From NCBI GenBank assembly GCA_003260075.1, contig QLIY01000689.1, forward strand, positions 1-64,000: a DNA stretch of 64,000 nt. Direction: 5' to 3'. The position numbers and the translations under genes are program-made. Source of the stretch: Phallusia mammillata (taxonomy: Eukaryota; Chordata; Ascidiacea; Phlebobranchia; Ascidiidae). Below are positions 53,141-64,000 of the stretch, piece after piece. The notes under the pieces are model-generated. The model had not been told where the DNA came from. It saw only the letters and a list, made by a program, of their open reading frames with translations, and searched no databases. Each line of letters opens with the position of its first letter. The stretch's first letter is position 1.

Positions 53141-56100
53141 AGCGAGTGTTCACTGCAGCTCGCATCGTAATTCAAAATCATACATTTTTACAGCATTTTA
53201 AGTTTCGCCCTGTGCCTAACCCTATGAAATTATTATTGCCCCCCCCCCCAAAATAAAAGCCATCATAGAGAGCCAGGTCTAATAAAGGCGCTATACCGAA
53301 ACAAGCCGGTTTTCCAAGCATTTTGGGCTAAGAATAAGCTACATTACTGGAAAAATGTACTTGATAAAAGCAAGCAAAAACATGGTCATTCTATTGTTTA
53401 GCAACGGTTAAAAGGCATCAAAATGTTAGTTTTCAACCTACCTTAACTACAATTGCAATGTTAGCCGCAAGCAAAATCAGTAGAAGAATTGTGTTCACCA
53501 ATGTAAGTAGCAGATTAAACGCTCGGTATTCTATACCCCATTCAAAGGAACACCCCCCCCCCCGTTACTGCAAGTACTGCATACTTCGTCTGTGTAAAAA
53601 CATAACAGTGCATTATCTTTAAGTAGCAGTAGTTAGGACAGGGGCTCAGCACAATTTTACAGAATTAAAACTATTACATCCCTTGTTTTCAGCTGTTTAA
53701 ATCATTTGGTACAAACCAATTACACACAATAAAGGTGGCACGCTATGCCATTAACGTTTTGATATAACAAGTAAACTGGCAAAAAGTGTTTAAAAAGTTG
53801 CCGACCCTTACTGTTGGGAGATATAAGTTGTTACTGTATCACCCCCCCCCCGTAAAAAATGTAACAGTGCATTATTTTCAAGTAACAGTATTTAGGACAG
53901 GGGCTAAGCACAGTTTCACAGAACTAAAACTATTACATCCCTTGTTTTCACTTTGTTGTAATTTCATGGTACCAAAAACGCAGAGTACAAATACGACTCC
54001 ATATGTCTGCCCTCTAATTGCTGTTCAAATCAGTTGGTACAAACCAATTACACACAATAAAGGTGGCACGCTATGCCATTATCGTTTTGATATAACAAGT
54101 AAACTGGCAAGGGTTGTTTTAAAAAATTTGCGGCCCCTAATTGTTGGGTGGCAAAAGTTGTGACAGTACAAAATATTTAGAGAGGGTTCACTGCAATTAC
54201 TCGCATCGTAATTCAAAATTATACACTTTTACAGCATTTGAAGTTTCGCCATGTGCCGAACCCTATGAAATTATTATTGGGATAAAATTAACACGGTGAT
54301 TACATCGCACTCAATCAAACTCTAAGCGGTACAATCAAAGAATGCGTGTACAAGAGTAGTTACGAGAAAATAAAATCCTAGGCATGATTTTGTAAATTTT
54401 CATACACTCAGTGGTAGACTACACGCTATACACTTTTTTGACTGAAAACGTATTTGTCTTGTAATAAAAGAAACATCTGTCGCAAATTTCTCTTGCAAGA
54501 AGAAAGTAGGTGATAGAAATGTATGTGTCTCTTTGAATTTGTATGTTCACAAGACTAAACTTTAAATTGGCAATCCTGCCTTTAAGTAGGCCTAGTATGT
54601 CATTTTGCAGCCTTAATTTAGAAGTAAGCTAACCCATCGACTTTCAGGTTGCAGCATTGTAAAACTTTGTGTTTATAAAGGAATTATCACCATGGCAAGG
54701 CTAAAACTTTCTAATGGGTGGGTATAAAGATAAGGGCCGTATTTGCAATGTAAAAATACGTTGTATGACACATACCTTAAGGTAGGGATGGCCTTTATAC
54801 CAGACATGGAAGTAAACAGCTACCGCTCGATCAATGGCCATAATGATTGCTACCAGAGGAGAAAACAAGGTACTGGTGGCAAACAGGTAACCACTGAAGT
54901 TGCACAAAATCCGGTTTGGTGCACAATCTCCCGGCATAAATATTGGGAACAAAAACAGGACGACACACTGCATAGAAAAAAATTGTTGGATAACAATAAA
55001 AAAAACATTAACAAAAAATATTTTTTCTAACACCCCCCCCCCCCAGGTAACCACTGAAGTTGCACAAAATCCGGTTTGGTGCACAATCTCCTGGCATAAA
55101 CATTGGGAACAAAAACAGGACGACGCACTGCATAGAAAAAACATTAACAAAAAATATTTTTTCTAACATAGGAAAAAACATGTTGGATAGGGTTTCTTAT
55201 TCTGTTGGGTCGATTTTTGCGTCAGCGACATCAATTACGAGTTTAATGTAAATATGGAGCCAGGAAACGAAATAAAGATGATAAATATTTATGTGTGTCA
55301 AAACTTTTGACGGACTCACTTCGCTCGAGATTAAAAGACACTCGTTTACAGATTAAAAAAGTAGTTCATATGACGCTGTTTGAGTGTTTTGTGAATACTA
55401 TATAAATCTGCGTCAGTGAAGGCGCAAGATGGCCTATGAAACCTTCAAGCTATTCTAGAGTTCCATTCCAACCTACCCTGTCTCGATATTATCCGGTACT
55501 AAAAAATTAACCCATTCATAATTTTGCTTCCTGGACGTCAACCTTTTATAGTGCACTGGACGCACCGCTTAGATCACGTAGTCCTTATTTAAACTTTAAA
55601 CCGGCCTGGATGTGACGTGCGCTATAACAGGATAACTTATTTTTTACACTAGAAATTAGAGCATGTAGACTAAAAAATAGAATCAAAATTAAGAAGTGAG
55701 TAGCTTTCAGACACAATTGACCAAGTTTAATTTGCCCAAATTTGTTTGTTACAATTGTATCAGAACCAAATTATACTCTACCATGTTTAAACAAATTATC
55801 ATCGTACAGGCCTTGCGCTTGCTTTACAGCAGGGGTGTGCAACCTTTGTCATTGTGGGGACAAATACAATTCCCAAGATCATATCGCGGGCCGCATTTAT
55901 ATAACACAAAGTGATTTTCCTTCGTTGCATACCAAATATGCTCAACTACAAGTAAAATTAACATATGATTCTAACTACATATTAGCAGGTAGCAGAAAAA
56001 TAGCAGCGGGCACATTAATCTGTTTCCCCCCCCCCAATATATAATAGTTGGACTCGTTTGTCAGTACATTTGAAATCCAAGCAACTCTGCCGGCCACACA

Positions 56101-57776
56101 ACCTTGAATCAACAAGCCGCAGATTGCACACTCCTGCTTTAAAGGGTAAAATTAGGTCCTTAACGCAGCCGAAAGAAAACGAAACATTTGATCAAGAACG
56201 TTCAACAATAACGGCAACCGTTTGCTTTAAAAACTGCAAATAGTATTGGTTTACCTGCAGAATATCAAGCAAGTTCAAGGTCCGAACGCAGCCGAAAAGA
56301 AACGAAACGTGCTTTCCTCTGACATTGGTTGATATGCTGAAAACGATAACCGAGGCAGCGATGTTGACGAACAGCATGAGCAGTAGGATAACCTGAGGTA
56401 AAAAAGGAAAGATTACTTAAAACACAAAAACGATTTATTCATCTTAAGTGCATGTTAAACAACACTGTCTCGCAAAATTCAAGCCCAAAATGATAAAAAA
56501 ATCAGAAACAAGCAAGTTGCCTAAATTTCTACCACACGACTAATGTGTCTGAAAAAGTTAAATTTGTTTTCTACTCGGTTTCGAATTTTATTATGGATAA
56601 GAACATCAGCAGGTTAGCAAAGACGCTGGTGGCGTTATAAACAAGATCCGTTCCAAAGGTCGAAGCAAGTGTGTGACATAAAATTTTGCTGCACTGTTCA
56701 ATCTATTGCTTATGTTGTTTACGCCTACGCAGGGTTAGATGTCTTAACGAAAAGTTGGGGTTCTTGTACGTAAAGGGTAATACAGGACATCCTCTATAAT
56801 GCAAAAAAAGAAAACGACTGGCTTATCCGGCAAAGCGCCATGAGTAACGCTATATGCACTAAACGAAAACATTTTACGATGTATGAAACTTAGCCAGATT
56901 GTGCCCGACAAACTTACTTATTTACTACATTGCTGTGATAAGAACTATACGACTGGGTCGAATATTTGTAAAACTATTTTTACTCCCAAAACATTTCGGA
57001 ATAGTGTGCTGTTTGGTGATTAATTAAAAACATCGTTATCATAAGCACATGGTTCGTCCCTATGTGCGTGTTCACAGTGTGCACTGTTTGAAATGTTACT
57101 GACACATTGTCGTTGACTTCAGTTAACATGCTTTGTATCTTGGTGAAATTTTGCCCTCTAATCAATCAATCCCGTTTATTTGTTTCAAGAAAGAAACGTA
57201 ACATGAACGTATGCATGTCAAAGCGTTAGAAACTGGTTTAGTTGGGGCCACTAGTGGCTTTTTTTCAAAACTAAGCTAATCAATTTAAGATGGGTAATGT
57301 GAATGTTGCAAAAAAGTTACTTGGTTTGAAACAATTCAAAGCTAAATTTTAATTTTGTACCCCCCCCCCGTTTCAAGAAAGAAACGTAACATGAACGTAT
57401 GCATGTCAAAGCGTTAGGAAATGGTTAAGTTGGGGCCACTAGTGGCTTTTTTCAAAACTAAGCTAATCAATTTAAGATGGGTAATATGAATGTTGCAAAA
57501 AGTTACTTGGTTTGAAACAATTCAAAGCTAAATTTTAATTTTGTGTAATTTTGCCGTATTGAAAAGCTATCTAACCTGAAGAACAATTCGAGAAGGTTCC
57601 GACCACACATCACAGTTAAGTATTACAGCATCACCAATGAAGTTAGTTGTTAGGTTCCCAGTAAATGCGACAGTGGTGGAAAACAAAACACCGCGACCAG
57701 CTTGCTGAAACGTGGCTGAATTCGTCGGACTGAAACCTGATCCAGCAATGACTGTCTGATTAGCATCCAAAACCAT
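45129..57776 (-). CDS. Class A (rhodopsin-like) GPCR with very large third intracellular loop
   Basis: The exons (minus) are 57576-57776 (N-terminus with NQT and NLT sequons), 56255-56392 (TM1 to start of TM2), 54776-54967 (TM2-TM3), 53442-53589 (TM4-TM5, broken by a C block), 52918-53006 (start of loop 3), 51339-51796 (Ser/Pro/Thr-rich loop), 50782-50910, 50285-50343, 46803-46917 (TM6), 46175-46341 (TM7) and 45129-45390 (C-tail, stop). TM3 ends 'MAIDRAVAVYF', so DRY is DRA. TM6 has 'VVLYLPF' and TM7 'NPIVYVFF'. Cys in 'ILCNFSGY' and 'CSFEW' are the likely disulphide pair. 52241-52329, 52629-52740, 48390-48448 and 48904-49032 are second copies of exons in allelic-looking segments. Most of TM4 is missing in a gap, and phase between 50285 and 46917 does not match, so at least one exon is hidden there (46973-47018 is a gap). 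Ligand and subfamily unknown; a weak prostanoid-receptor resemblance was not convincing. Confidence 0.8.
46973..47018. other. 46-C block upstream of GPCR TM6 exon
   Basis: There is no flanking duplication. Splice phase demands an additional GPCR exon between here and 50285, possibly in this gap. Confidence 0.65.
47400..50940. repeat. ~1.7-kb segment present twice, including two GPCR exons
   Basis: About 47400-49211 and 49375-50953 align throughout at about 93% with indels, for example 'atgacgtcatgaggatgc' at 47591 and 49510. A 10-C block (49212-49221) lies at the junction. Exons 48390-48448 and 48904-49032 correspond to 50285-50343 and 50782-50910. Divergence is even across exon and intron, as expected for two haplotypes. 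Confidence 0.8.
50954..51040. other. 65-bp displaced fragment between two C blocks
   Basis: 50966-51030 ('agttgcatcgggatagtgaa'...) matches 51838-51900 and is bounded by C blocks 50954-50965 and 51031-51040. It is a tiny contig of the other haplotype placed out of order. Confidence 0.75.
52050..53552. repeat. GPCR loop-3 and TM5 exons present twice
   Basis: 52050-52740 and 52751-53552 are alternative copies. Each carries the loop-3 exon and the TM5 part, and both stop at the same point in TM4 with a 10-C block (52741-52750 and 53553-53563). The second copy includes a further gap (53108-53140) and a displaced fragment, 53141-53238, that matches 54182-54280. Confidence 0.8.
53580..54180. repeat. 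Intron duplication around a 10-C block
   Basis: 'acagtgcattat' and the next ~200 bases before 53842 recur after 53851. The second copy has about 75 extra bases ('ccaaaaacgcagagtacaaa' region), consistent with an allelic indel. Confidence 0.75.
54887..55190. repeat. Partial second copy of GPCR TM2-TM3 exon
   Basis: 54887-55032 and 55045-55190 are near identical around the 12-C block 55033-55044. The right copy holds only the 5' part of the exon (minus strand). Confidence 0.85.
55830..56136. mobile_element. hAT-type MITE
   Basis: Starts 'caggggtgtgcaacc' and ends 'agattgcacactcctg'. Flanks 'ctttacag' and 'ctttaaag' are a one-mismatch 8-bp target duplication. A 10-C block (56026-56035) interrupts it. 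GPCR intron. Confidence 0.65.
57181..57545. repeat. Direct duplication around a 10-C block
   Basis: 57181-57359 and 57370-57545 are about 97% identical; the block is 57360-57369. GPCR intron 1. Confidence 0.85.
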
Positions 57777-59723
57777 TTTACTCTTTATAACGAGCCTAAC
57801 AAACCATTTTAGTTGCTGTTTGTTTCTCAACCAATCGCTATTCAAATGCTTCCTAAAACAAGTGATTTTGTAGTTAATTCCTTTTAATTTGCCTATTACT
57901 GCTGGCAAAACATGCTGCACGAAATTGTGACAGAATGCAATAAAATCTACCTCAACAATGATTACTTCAACATAAATGCCTGTACTTTTACAGCAGCAGT
58001 CACATGCACTACTACTCAAACTACACTCCTTAAAACTAAATTAAGTACTACGAGCGAATTTGAGAACCGCCTATAAAGCACACTGTTTCGTCACAATGCT
58101 CAGGGCATCCTGTCGCCAAGAATTACAAGCAGGCTGCAGTTCTGCGGCTTGAGGACTCAATGGGCCACAGGAAGAAGCTGTTCATTCATCAGAGGCTCAT
58201 GTGTGTGGTGTGACGCATCGCCCTTTAGTCGAGGAGAATTACTTATTTTACTCTTGTTTCCATTGATCCTGTAAAAGTGTTTCTTAATTAATTTAAAAAT
58301 GTAACCAGCGACTACTGGTATGAAACCAAATAATTTGTGCAATTAGATATCAAATTTTCAGTGACAAAGTAGTTTTCAAATCGTTGATTTGTGTTTAGGG
58401 TCCACTGATTTTTTTACCTAGGTCTCAACAAAAATGTATATGTCTGCATTTGCACTTTTTCCATAAAGAATCCAACGAACTCCATGTCATCTAATATGCT
58501 TGCGACCCTTCGTTAAAAGTCTTAGGAGAAAAGAAGGCTAAAATGTAGAGTTTTCTTTTTGGGATATATTTTGCCCTGATGAAATACGGCCTATCACAAG
58601 CCAACGAGTTTAAGCCGAGTATAGTTTGACTAATTTTAAGCCAAATCAAAAAATAATAATACGGATTTAAACTTAAAAGACATGTCTACGGTTGAGTTCG
58701 AATTTCATTAGGAAATATAATGCGAATACTAAAATAAGGGCTTTTGGGGGGCCAGGAGAAATATTCTACTTTCGATACTGTATTTTCACCTAGCATGCAA
58801 GCAACAGTAACAATAAATGTTACCGCTAAACGTTTCGACACAATTCTAAATGGAGATGTATGTGTTTATAACCAGAGTGGAAAGCGGGCCAAACATTTGG
58901 GGTCAAACTCAACCCAAAACTAAAAATAACCTCAAGTCCTAATCTTTTCGTCCGAATTAAAAAGTACTTTCGGCGGACGAAAAAAAAATTTGCACATGAC
59001 CCTGCTTGAAAGTCATACAACCAAGCAATACATTTCCTGTGACGTGTATCGTACAATAGCAATGAAAACAGTTAAAAGAATTTGTATTTGTAGCAACACA
59101 CGAAAAAAGGTTTTCCTTTGACAGTAATTGCCAGTTGGTGGTAAAAAAATCCGAGCCGTAACTTTACAGCCCACATAACAACCTATTAAAACAACAAAAA
59201 CTTCTGCAAAGGTAGCAGAAGCGGTTGGTGGCGCTAAAGAGCATTTAGATTGAAAAATAAATAAATTTGGATGTCCAGGAAAGGTAATAAGTATGACGGT
59301 TCGCCTAGCACTTGTGGGCCACAACAATCTCGCTTTACGCATGCCGAACACGTCAGCTACAACCACAATAATGGTGACAGGTAAGTACCAAGTGTAACTG
59401 TAGCGTCGCACCTTTAGTGCAGAGCTTGGAAAAAACTGCCTGTGCGAGCAACAAAATTTTTATCAAGTTAAATGACGCGCGCTAGAAACGCGGTTTTCTG
59501 CAAATAAAACGACATAAAAAAAGCCGGAGTAACAGCGACAAACACATTTACAGTAAAGAAACAAATAACGTATCAAACTTTGACCGTTCCAAGCCTTTTG
59601 ACTACCCAGTTGGTAATCACAGATTGCTTTTGCACTGTAAAAATCGTAAATATCGCAGTCAGTAAAATACATAAAACGCACCAGGACACCGGCCACTGCA
59701 TTATAACATACCGGCGTACAGCA

Positions 59724-59789
<66 letters not shown>

Positions 59790-60405
59790 TTGTCGCACAG
59801 ATCACATAGATCGATGGGATCGAATCTTGTCCACTGTAATTGTTATGGCATAAACAGGCAGACAAGCAAAGTATGCAAAATGGGACTAAGGCACACTAAC
59901 TTACCGGTAAATAATCCGGGTGGCGATAATACAACGCTCAACGCAAAGTACACATAGGTCCAATTTTACTTAGCTACAGCTCAAGCTTTGACACTGGTCA
60001 ATGGTTTGCACATTTGAAGTAAATTCTTCTATTTTTTACGAATAAAAGCAGATAACCGTTAGTTATCTGGCACAACTCACTTCCATGTGGTCAATACAAA
60101 AGGCAGATCAGAAACTACTAAGCAGAGACTGCAAACTGTTCGCTTAGCAATGACATACATGGGGCGATATCGTAGCGCTATTTTTTCTGCGTCTATGGTT
60201 CAGGACGCTGCTTTAACGGCTATAGCCGTTAAAACCAATAAATAGACCGCACCCTACCCTTGATGCTTTCGCAAACACAAAGACGAATAAGCAAATCTGG
60301 CTTTTGTTTTTGTCATAAAAGCTAAAATACGCACAGTTTTAGACAACAAAATTGGGCTAAAGTTGCACTTAATAACATAGTGAATAAATAAATAAAGGTA
60401 ATATT

Positions 60406-60477
<72 letters not shown>

Positions 60478-60852
60478 CGTATGGTGACGAAGCAACAAAA
60501 AACTTTAACCAAACTGTGCACTAAACCAATAAATAATATTATGGGGAACGACCAACATATAGTGACAAAACAGTGCAATAAAGAAATTAGTAATATTATC
60601 CGTAACACTAGTCTCTGGGTAACGCAACCATGCGGTCTCGCACAAGGTAATTGCACCACAATGGATTTGAAGGCACGGAGTCATTGTTGCGTCAAATAGC
60701 AATGCCAAGACGATATTCCTGGTGCACGTACATAACAGCTTGGAGCCACCAAAGGCAAGAAATCTTACACTAACAGTATTTATAATCAAGTTGCAAAAAA
60801 TTAAAACACAAACGGACACGGTGGTTCCGCAGTGCAAAAATTGGTATCAAAT
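57777..60852. other. Intergenic region upstream of the GPCR
   Basis: No exon could be supported. C blocks at 59727-59789 and 60407-60476 have no flanking repeats and are probably sized gaps. A perfect 22-bp palindrome lies at 60212-60233. Open frames at 59013-59411 and 60505-60837 lack family features and splice logic and are not called. Confidence 0.5.
60212..60233. repeat. Perfect 22-bp palindrome
   Basis: The half-site 'tttaacggcta' reads identically on both strands. It could be a dimeric factor site or chance; no element borders are seen. Confidence 0.5.
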
Positions 60853-61073
60853 TCACCACTGATTCCATCTACTTGCATAAAAATTGTAACAGACAGAATA
60901 TTTTCTCGGAGAATGTGTTGAGCAGTCACCAAAGTTTTCCACTGATAGTTTACTTTTAAGCTCATTTATCCACTTCTGACACTTAAGATACTCGTTGATA
61001 AAGTGAGCTATTCTAAAGATTATAGCTGGAAGGAATTGACCTGGACGGCAACAAGAACAGTGGCCATTTATGT

Positions 61074-61132
<59 letters not shown>

Positions 61133-61784
61133 TTTCGAAGACGGGTCCAAATCTTTCTCCTATTACGCTGGACGTTGCTTGTGCGATACGGTCATTCCTA
61201 AACTCAACATTAAGTACAACCTAAAAAAGAATGCTGTTTTTAGCCAATGGAACAAAGTTATAAGCGGACTTGTAGTTGGAGCCTAACCAGCCTTTTTAAA
61301 GAAAACCCGATAATGTTTAAAAGTTGGTGAAATTTCTGCACAAATGAAAGCACGCCAGACTCGAATAAAATACGTTTAATTTAAAATGATAATATAATTA
61401 TAATTATAATGCAAATTATAATGTAACTTTCAATATTTTTTCTATAATGCATAACATACTTGCGCTAAATCTTCGGTTGCCAGTGAAACACCACCAATGC
61501 AAATGATAGCTGAACTTCTTCGAATGTCTTCGAATTTTACTGCTGGCATCAGATTTTGTTTGAGCTCTTTGTACGAATCACAAACCATCTTTGCACCATG
61601 ACTGTGGCAAAACCAGATTAAACTGATTTCGCCACACTGTTTGTGATCCAGAGCGATAGCTTTGATTTCATTTTTCAACTGATTATCAGAGCCAAATGCA
61701 GATACACAGTTGTTTGGCAAAACTCTCTCAACACCCGGTTCAAAGTAAGGATCAAAAACAGTTTCTTTTATATTTTTTAAGCTT

Positions 61785-61881
<97 letters not shown>

Positions 61882-61924
61882 ATCCAGCCACAAAATACAG
61901 ATGGGCATTTGAGCAAGTTGTCAT
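60853..61924 (-). CDS. Unrecognised protein with hydrolase-like 'HSHGA' motif (paralogue A)
   Basis: Exon 61460-61924 begins with Met ('MTTCSNAHLYFVAGW'), is cut by a 96-C block (61786-61881), then continues 'ESLKNIKETVFDPYFEPGVE' and 'ISLIWFCHSHGAKMVCDSYK'. It ends 'IGGVSLATEDLAQ' with donor gtatgt. Exon 60853-61220 begins 'VVLNVEFRNDRIAQATSSVI', is cut by a 58-C block (61075-61132), resumes 'YINGHCSCCRPGQF' and ends 'RWNQW' at a TGA. The phase at the splice is 0. 'CHSHGA' after a hydrophobic strand resembles a nucleophile-elbow GxSxG region of alpha/beta hydrolases, but Gly at the first position is Cys and other catalytic residues cannot be placed. The poly-Gly seen in conceptual translations comes from the gaps. 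The last exon is homologous to that of the neighbour at 63389-63970. Confidence 0.65.
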
Positions 61925-63388
61925 AATTTTAGGAGTATTAGCACTCTATGCCTTTGTATTGCAAAGAAGAAATGTTTGGATTGATCAAAATGCTTAAATA
62001 AATTAAAAATAAACTCACTAAAATAGTCACTTGCTAAAAGACACAATTATACGCCACTATATATTTACCATTTAAACAGAAATGCAAAATACACATCAAA
62101 CATTAGTTGTTACATTCTCTTTATCTATTCCCATAAAGGACCAAGTTTAATTTAAACTGTAATCAAGTACTTGTTTTAGCATTATTCTCAATGTTTGACA
62201 GGCCAGATATGGCCGCCTTACGTATAATAAACGACATGTAAGTTGCCAAGAACAGCTGATTTTAAAAACTTTTTTCGCAGTCTTATAGTCATTGGATAAG
62301 GGCAGTTTCAAAATGTACGATAGTTTTAAATTCCTACACATCTTGCTGCCAGACATTTTGTATCCATCAAAACAAAAATTTTGCCTCAATTCTTCTTCTT
62401 AGATTTCAACAGAATTTATTTGCTCATTCACGTACATACAGAACTTGCGCACAGCACAAAGCTGTTTGGCCAATCTTGCCTCCTTTGTGTTGCGTGGTTG
62501 TGTAATGAGTAACTGGATACACTGGTTTCTAGTTTCTTTTGATTGGTAAACCTATTTTAATAACACGCCAAGAGTCATGACAAACCATGGATGCTCGTTG
62601 AACAACAGAGTTCCCAATTTGTTCCATCTAGTTTGTATTGAGTTTGCTCCACAGCGGCGAATTTCACCACAGTTGTCAAAATTTAATGTATGATGATCAT
62701 TCCATTCTTTTATTTGCTTGCCTCGCCGCGATTTGCTTGCCTTTTCAGACTTATATTTAGGCACATGTTTTATTTAGTAACAAACTATTTTAATCTAATA
62801 AAGTAGGGTACCATTTAGCACATTTGCAACCTTGTTAGTGTTAATAATTGTCTCGGTACCATGTACGAATGTAACTATTTACCTCCCTAGTTTTTTGTGG
62901 TTTGCTTTAAATTACGGTGTTAAGGACGTTGTTGAATCGATAAGGCATTATGGGATTTTTATGCAATCTATCTAGCAAAATAAATCAAATAAAAAAATCA
63001 AACGGCAACTACAAAAAAAATGGTCGTTTTTTGTAACGTAGTTTACACTATAATTTTTGTTGTTTACCTTGTAATCTCAAGGTTAATCCGAAACACTCTA
63101 TTTCGATTATTTTTTTATTTTTAGTTTTGGTAGCTCTCCCCAGTATAAGAGAATTAAAGACGTGTACGATGTCTGTTTAGAAAGTACTTCTTTCTGTTTT
63201 AGAATTCTATTTATTTTCTACAGTCATACTTGTACAAACTGAAATATGATACAAGAAATTACAAACACGCACATGCAGATGTCACAAATAAAAATTAGTA
63301 AACATACTATTATACTACCATAATATATAATAACTTGTCTAGAAATTGTTTGGTCATGGACTATATTCACAAAATTGTACAAGAGAAG
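61925..63388. other. Intergenic region between tandem paralogues A and B
   Basis: It holds the probable 5' flank of paralogue A and 3' flank of B, and one interrupted reading frame at 62399-62764. Otherwise it is AT-rich non-coding sequence. Confidence 0.5.
62399..62764 (-). pseudogene. 122-codon frame with one internal amber stop, unidentified
   Basis: From GTG at 62764 the frame reads a basic N-terminus (KYKSEKASKSRRGKQIKEW), then 'RRCGANSIQTRWNKLGTLLF' and 'VMTLGVLLK'. After one TAG it continues in the same frame with 'VYQSKETRNQCIQLLITQ' to a TAA at 62399-62401. The even composition on both sides suggests former coding. There is no ATG, and no family was recognised. It could also be a 3'-UTR frame by chance. 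Confidence 0.3.
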
Positions 63389-63970
63389 TTATTTAAAATG
63401 TGTTTTGCATGTTTGGGATTTTGGTCGTGGTAAAAGCGATTTAACAACTGTTTTCCAGTTGTTGCATAAAATGTAATCGCTAATATAGTGTACAGTAGTT
63501 TCGTTATTTTGGGGGAAAAAGTAACTCAACCCAGCCGAAAAAAGATTGCTCCCCCTTGTTAAAAAACCTTGCTGTTGCTCTGATACAATGACAATTTTCG
63601 CTTGGTTGTTCTCTTGTGTATCACCCGACCCACAACAAGACGATATTTTAGGACAACACATACAACAGTACAGTTCTCCACAAAGAGAGCAAGTTCCGCA
63701 ACAAGTGAACAAAGAAAAAATCTTTGCATTCTTACTATTTACTGAAGAGTGGGACAGGCCACTGAACGAGGAAGAAGGCATTGAAGAAAACCCAACTTGG
63801 GATGAAACACTCTTTGATGTGGTTTTTCGTTGTCGTTTACTGCCGTCGCAGCACGTGCATGATCCATCTATTAGTGGACCGATCCGTTGTAGCTTACCTC
63901 TTTGGTCTCCGTATATCATTCTCCCCATCTTTGCAACCCCGTCATTTTCAAATACAACGTTTAAGACAAC
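63389..63970 (-). CDS. Cys-rich last exon of unrecognised protein (paralogue B, partial)
   Basis: The last exon runs from the acceptor (ctg at 63971-63973) to a TAA at 63389. It starts 'VVLNVVFENDGVAKMGRMIY' in phase 0, aligning with 'VVLNVEFRNDRIAQ' at the start of the last exon of paralogue A; both then show G-[SH]-C-[ST]-C-C. The exon adds a Ser-rich stretch and a striking Cys cluster ('FTCCGTCSLCGELYCCMCC', then 'SSCCGSG'), about twelve Cys in thirty residues, suited to palmitoylation or metal binding. It ends 'SQTCKTHFK'. Upstream exons, including the hydrolase-like part, would be beyond 64000. Function unknown. Confidence 0.65.
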   Translation of the reverse strand, partial: VVLNVVFENDGVAKMGRMIYGDQRGKLQRIGPLIDGSCTCCDGSKRQRKTTSKSVSSQVGFSSMPSSSFSGLSHSSVNSKNAKIFSLFTCCGTCSLCGELYCCMCCPKISSCCGSGDTQENNQAKIVIVSEQQQGFLTRGSNLFSAGLSYFFPQNNETTVHYISDYILCNNWKTVVKSLLPRPKSQTCKTHFK

Positions 63971-64000
63971 CTGGAAAGAATTAACAATCTATGCAGTGAC

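Noticed and set aside
45129..57776. Assignment of the GPCR to prostanoid or opsin receptors
   Set aside because: NPIVY, missing TM4 and lack of a retinal Lys or prostanoid-specific motifs give no support; left unassigned.
59013..59411. 132-residue hydrophobic frame on the minus strand
   Set aside because: It has no family features, no supporting splice sites or phase with neighbours, and runs through typical non-coding sequence.
60505..60837. 110-residue frame upstream of a C block
   Set aside because: Composition and lack of motifs suggest chance; it overlaps the 3' flank of the 60853 gene.

Overview
This is nuclear DNA of an animal, most likely an ascidian tunicate (Ciona-like). The evidence is AT-rich sequence, short exons joined by GT-AG introns of a few hundred bases, two-domain galectins in tandem, a class A GPCR, a TIL inhibitor, hAT-type MITEs and a Ty3/gypsy element. 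The species call is inference. No bacterial operon, CRISPR array or viral genome was seen. Layout: 383-639 (+) is an orphan C-type lectin exon. 2068-12907 (-) is a complete 19-exon gene for a 746-residue TPR protein with phosphotyrosine-type motifs and a C-terminal CaaX box. 13918-15202 (-) is a secreted TIL-domain peptide. 17020-44455 (+) is a galectin array: three complete 8-exon genes plus one orphan exon1-exon2 pair left at a tandem-duplication junction near 28.31 kb. A decayed Ty3/gypsy element sits antisense in intron 2 of the middle gene. 45129-57776 (-) is a class A GPCR with a very large third intracellular loop. 60853-61924 and 63389-63970 (-) are tandem paralogues of an unrecognised family, the second running off the window. 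All exon chains were built by hand from splice sites and reading-phase agreement. A pervasive oddity is 37 homopolymer blocks (36 C, one G). The short ones are 10 bases long, or 10 plus adjoining native Cs, and nearly all sit between two near-identical copies of flanking sequence. The best reading is that they are assembly gaps written as C, joining overlapping or allelic contigs of a highly heterozygous individual. They create false poly-Pro/poly-Gly ORFs and false exon duplications, and they hide real exons (GPCR TM4, parts of the 61 kb gene). Functionally the window mixes innate-immunity-type recognition genes (lectin exon, galectins, protease inhibitor) with signalling genes (TPR adaptor, GPCR). 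Nothing in the sequence shows that they act together, apart from the common origin of the galectins.
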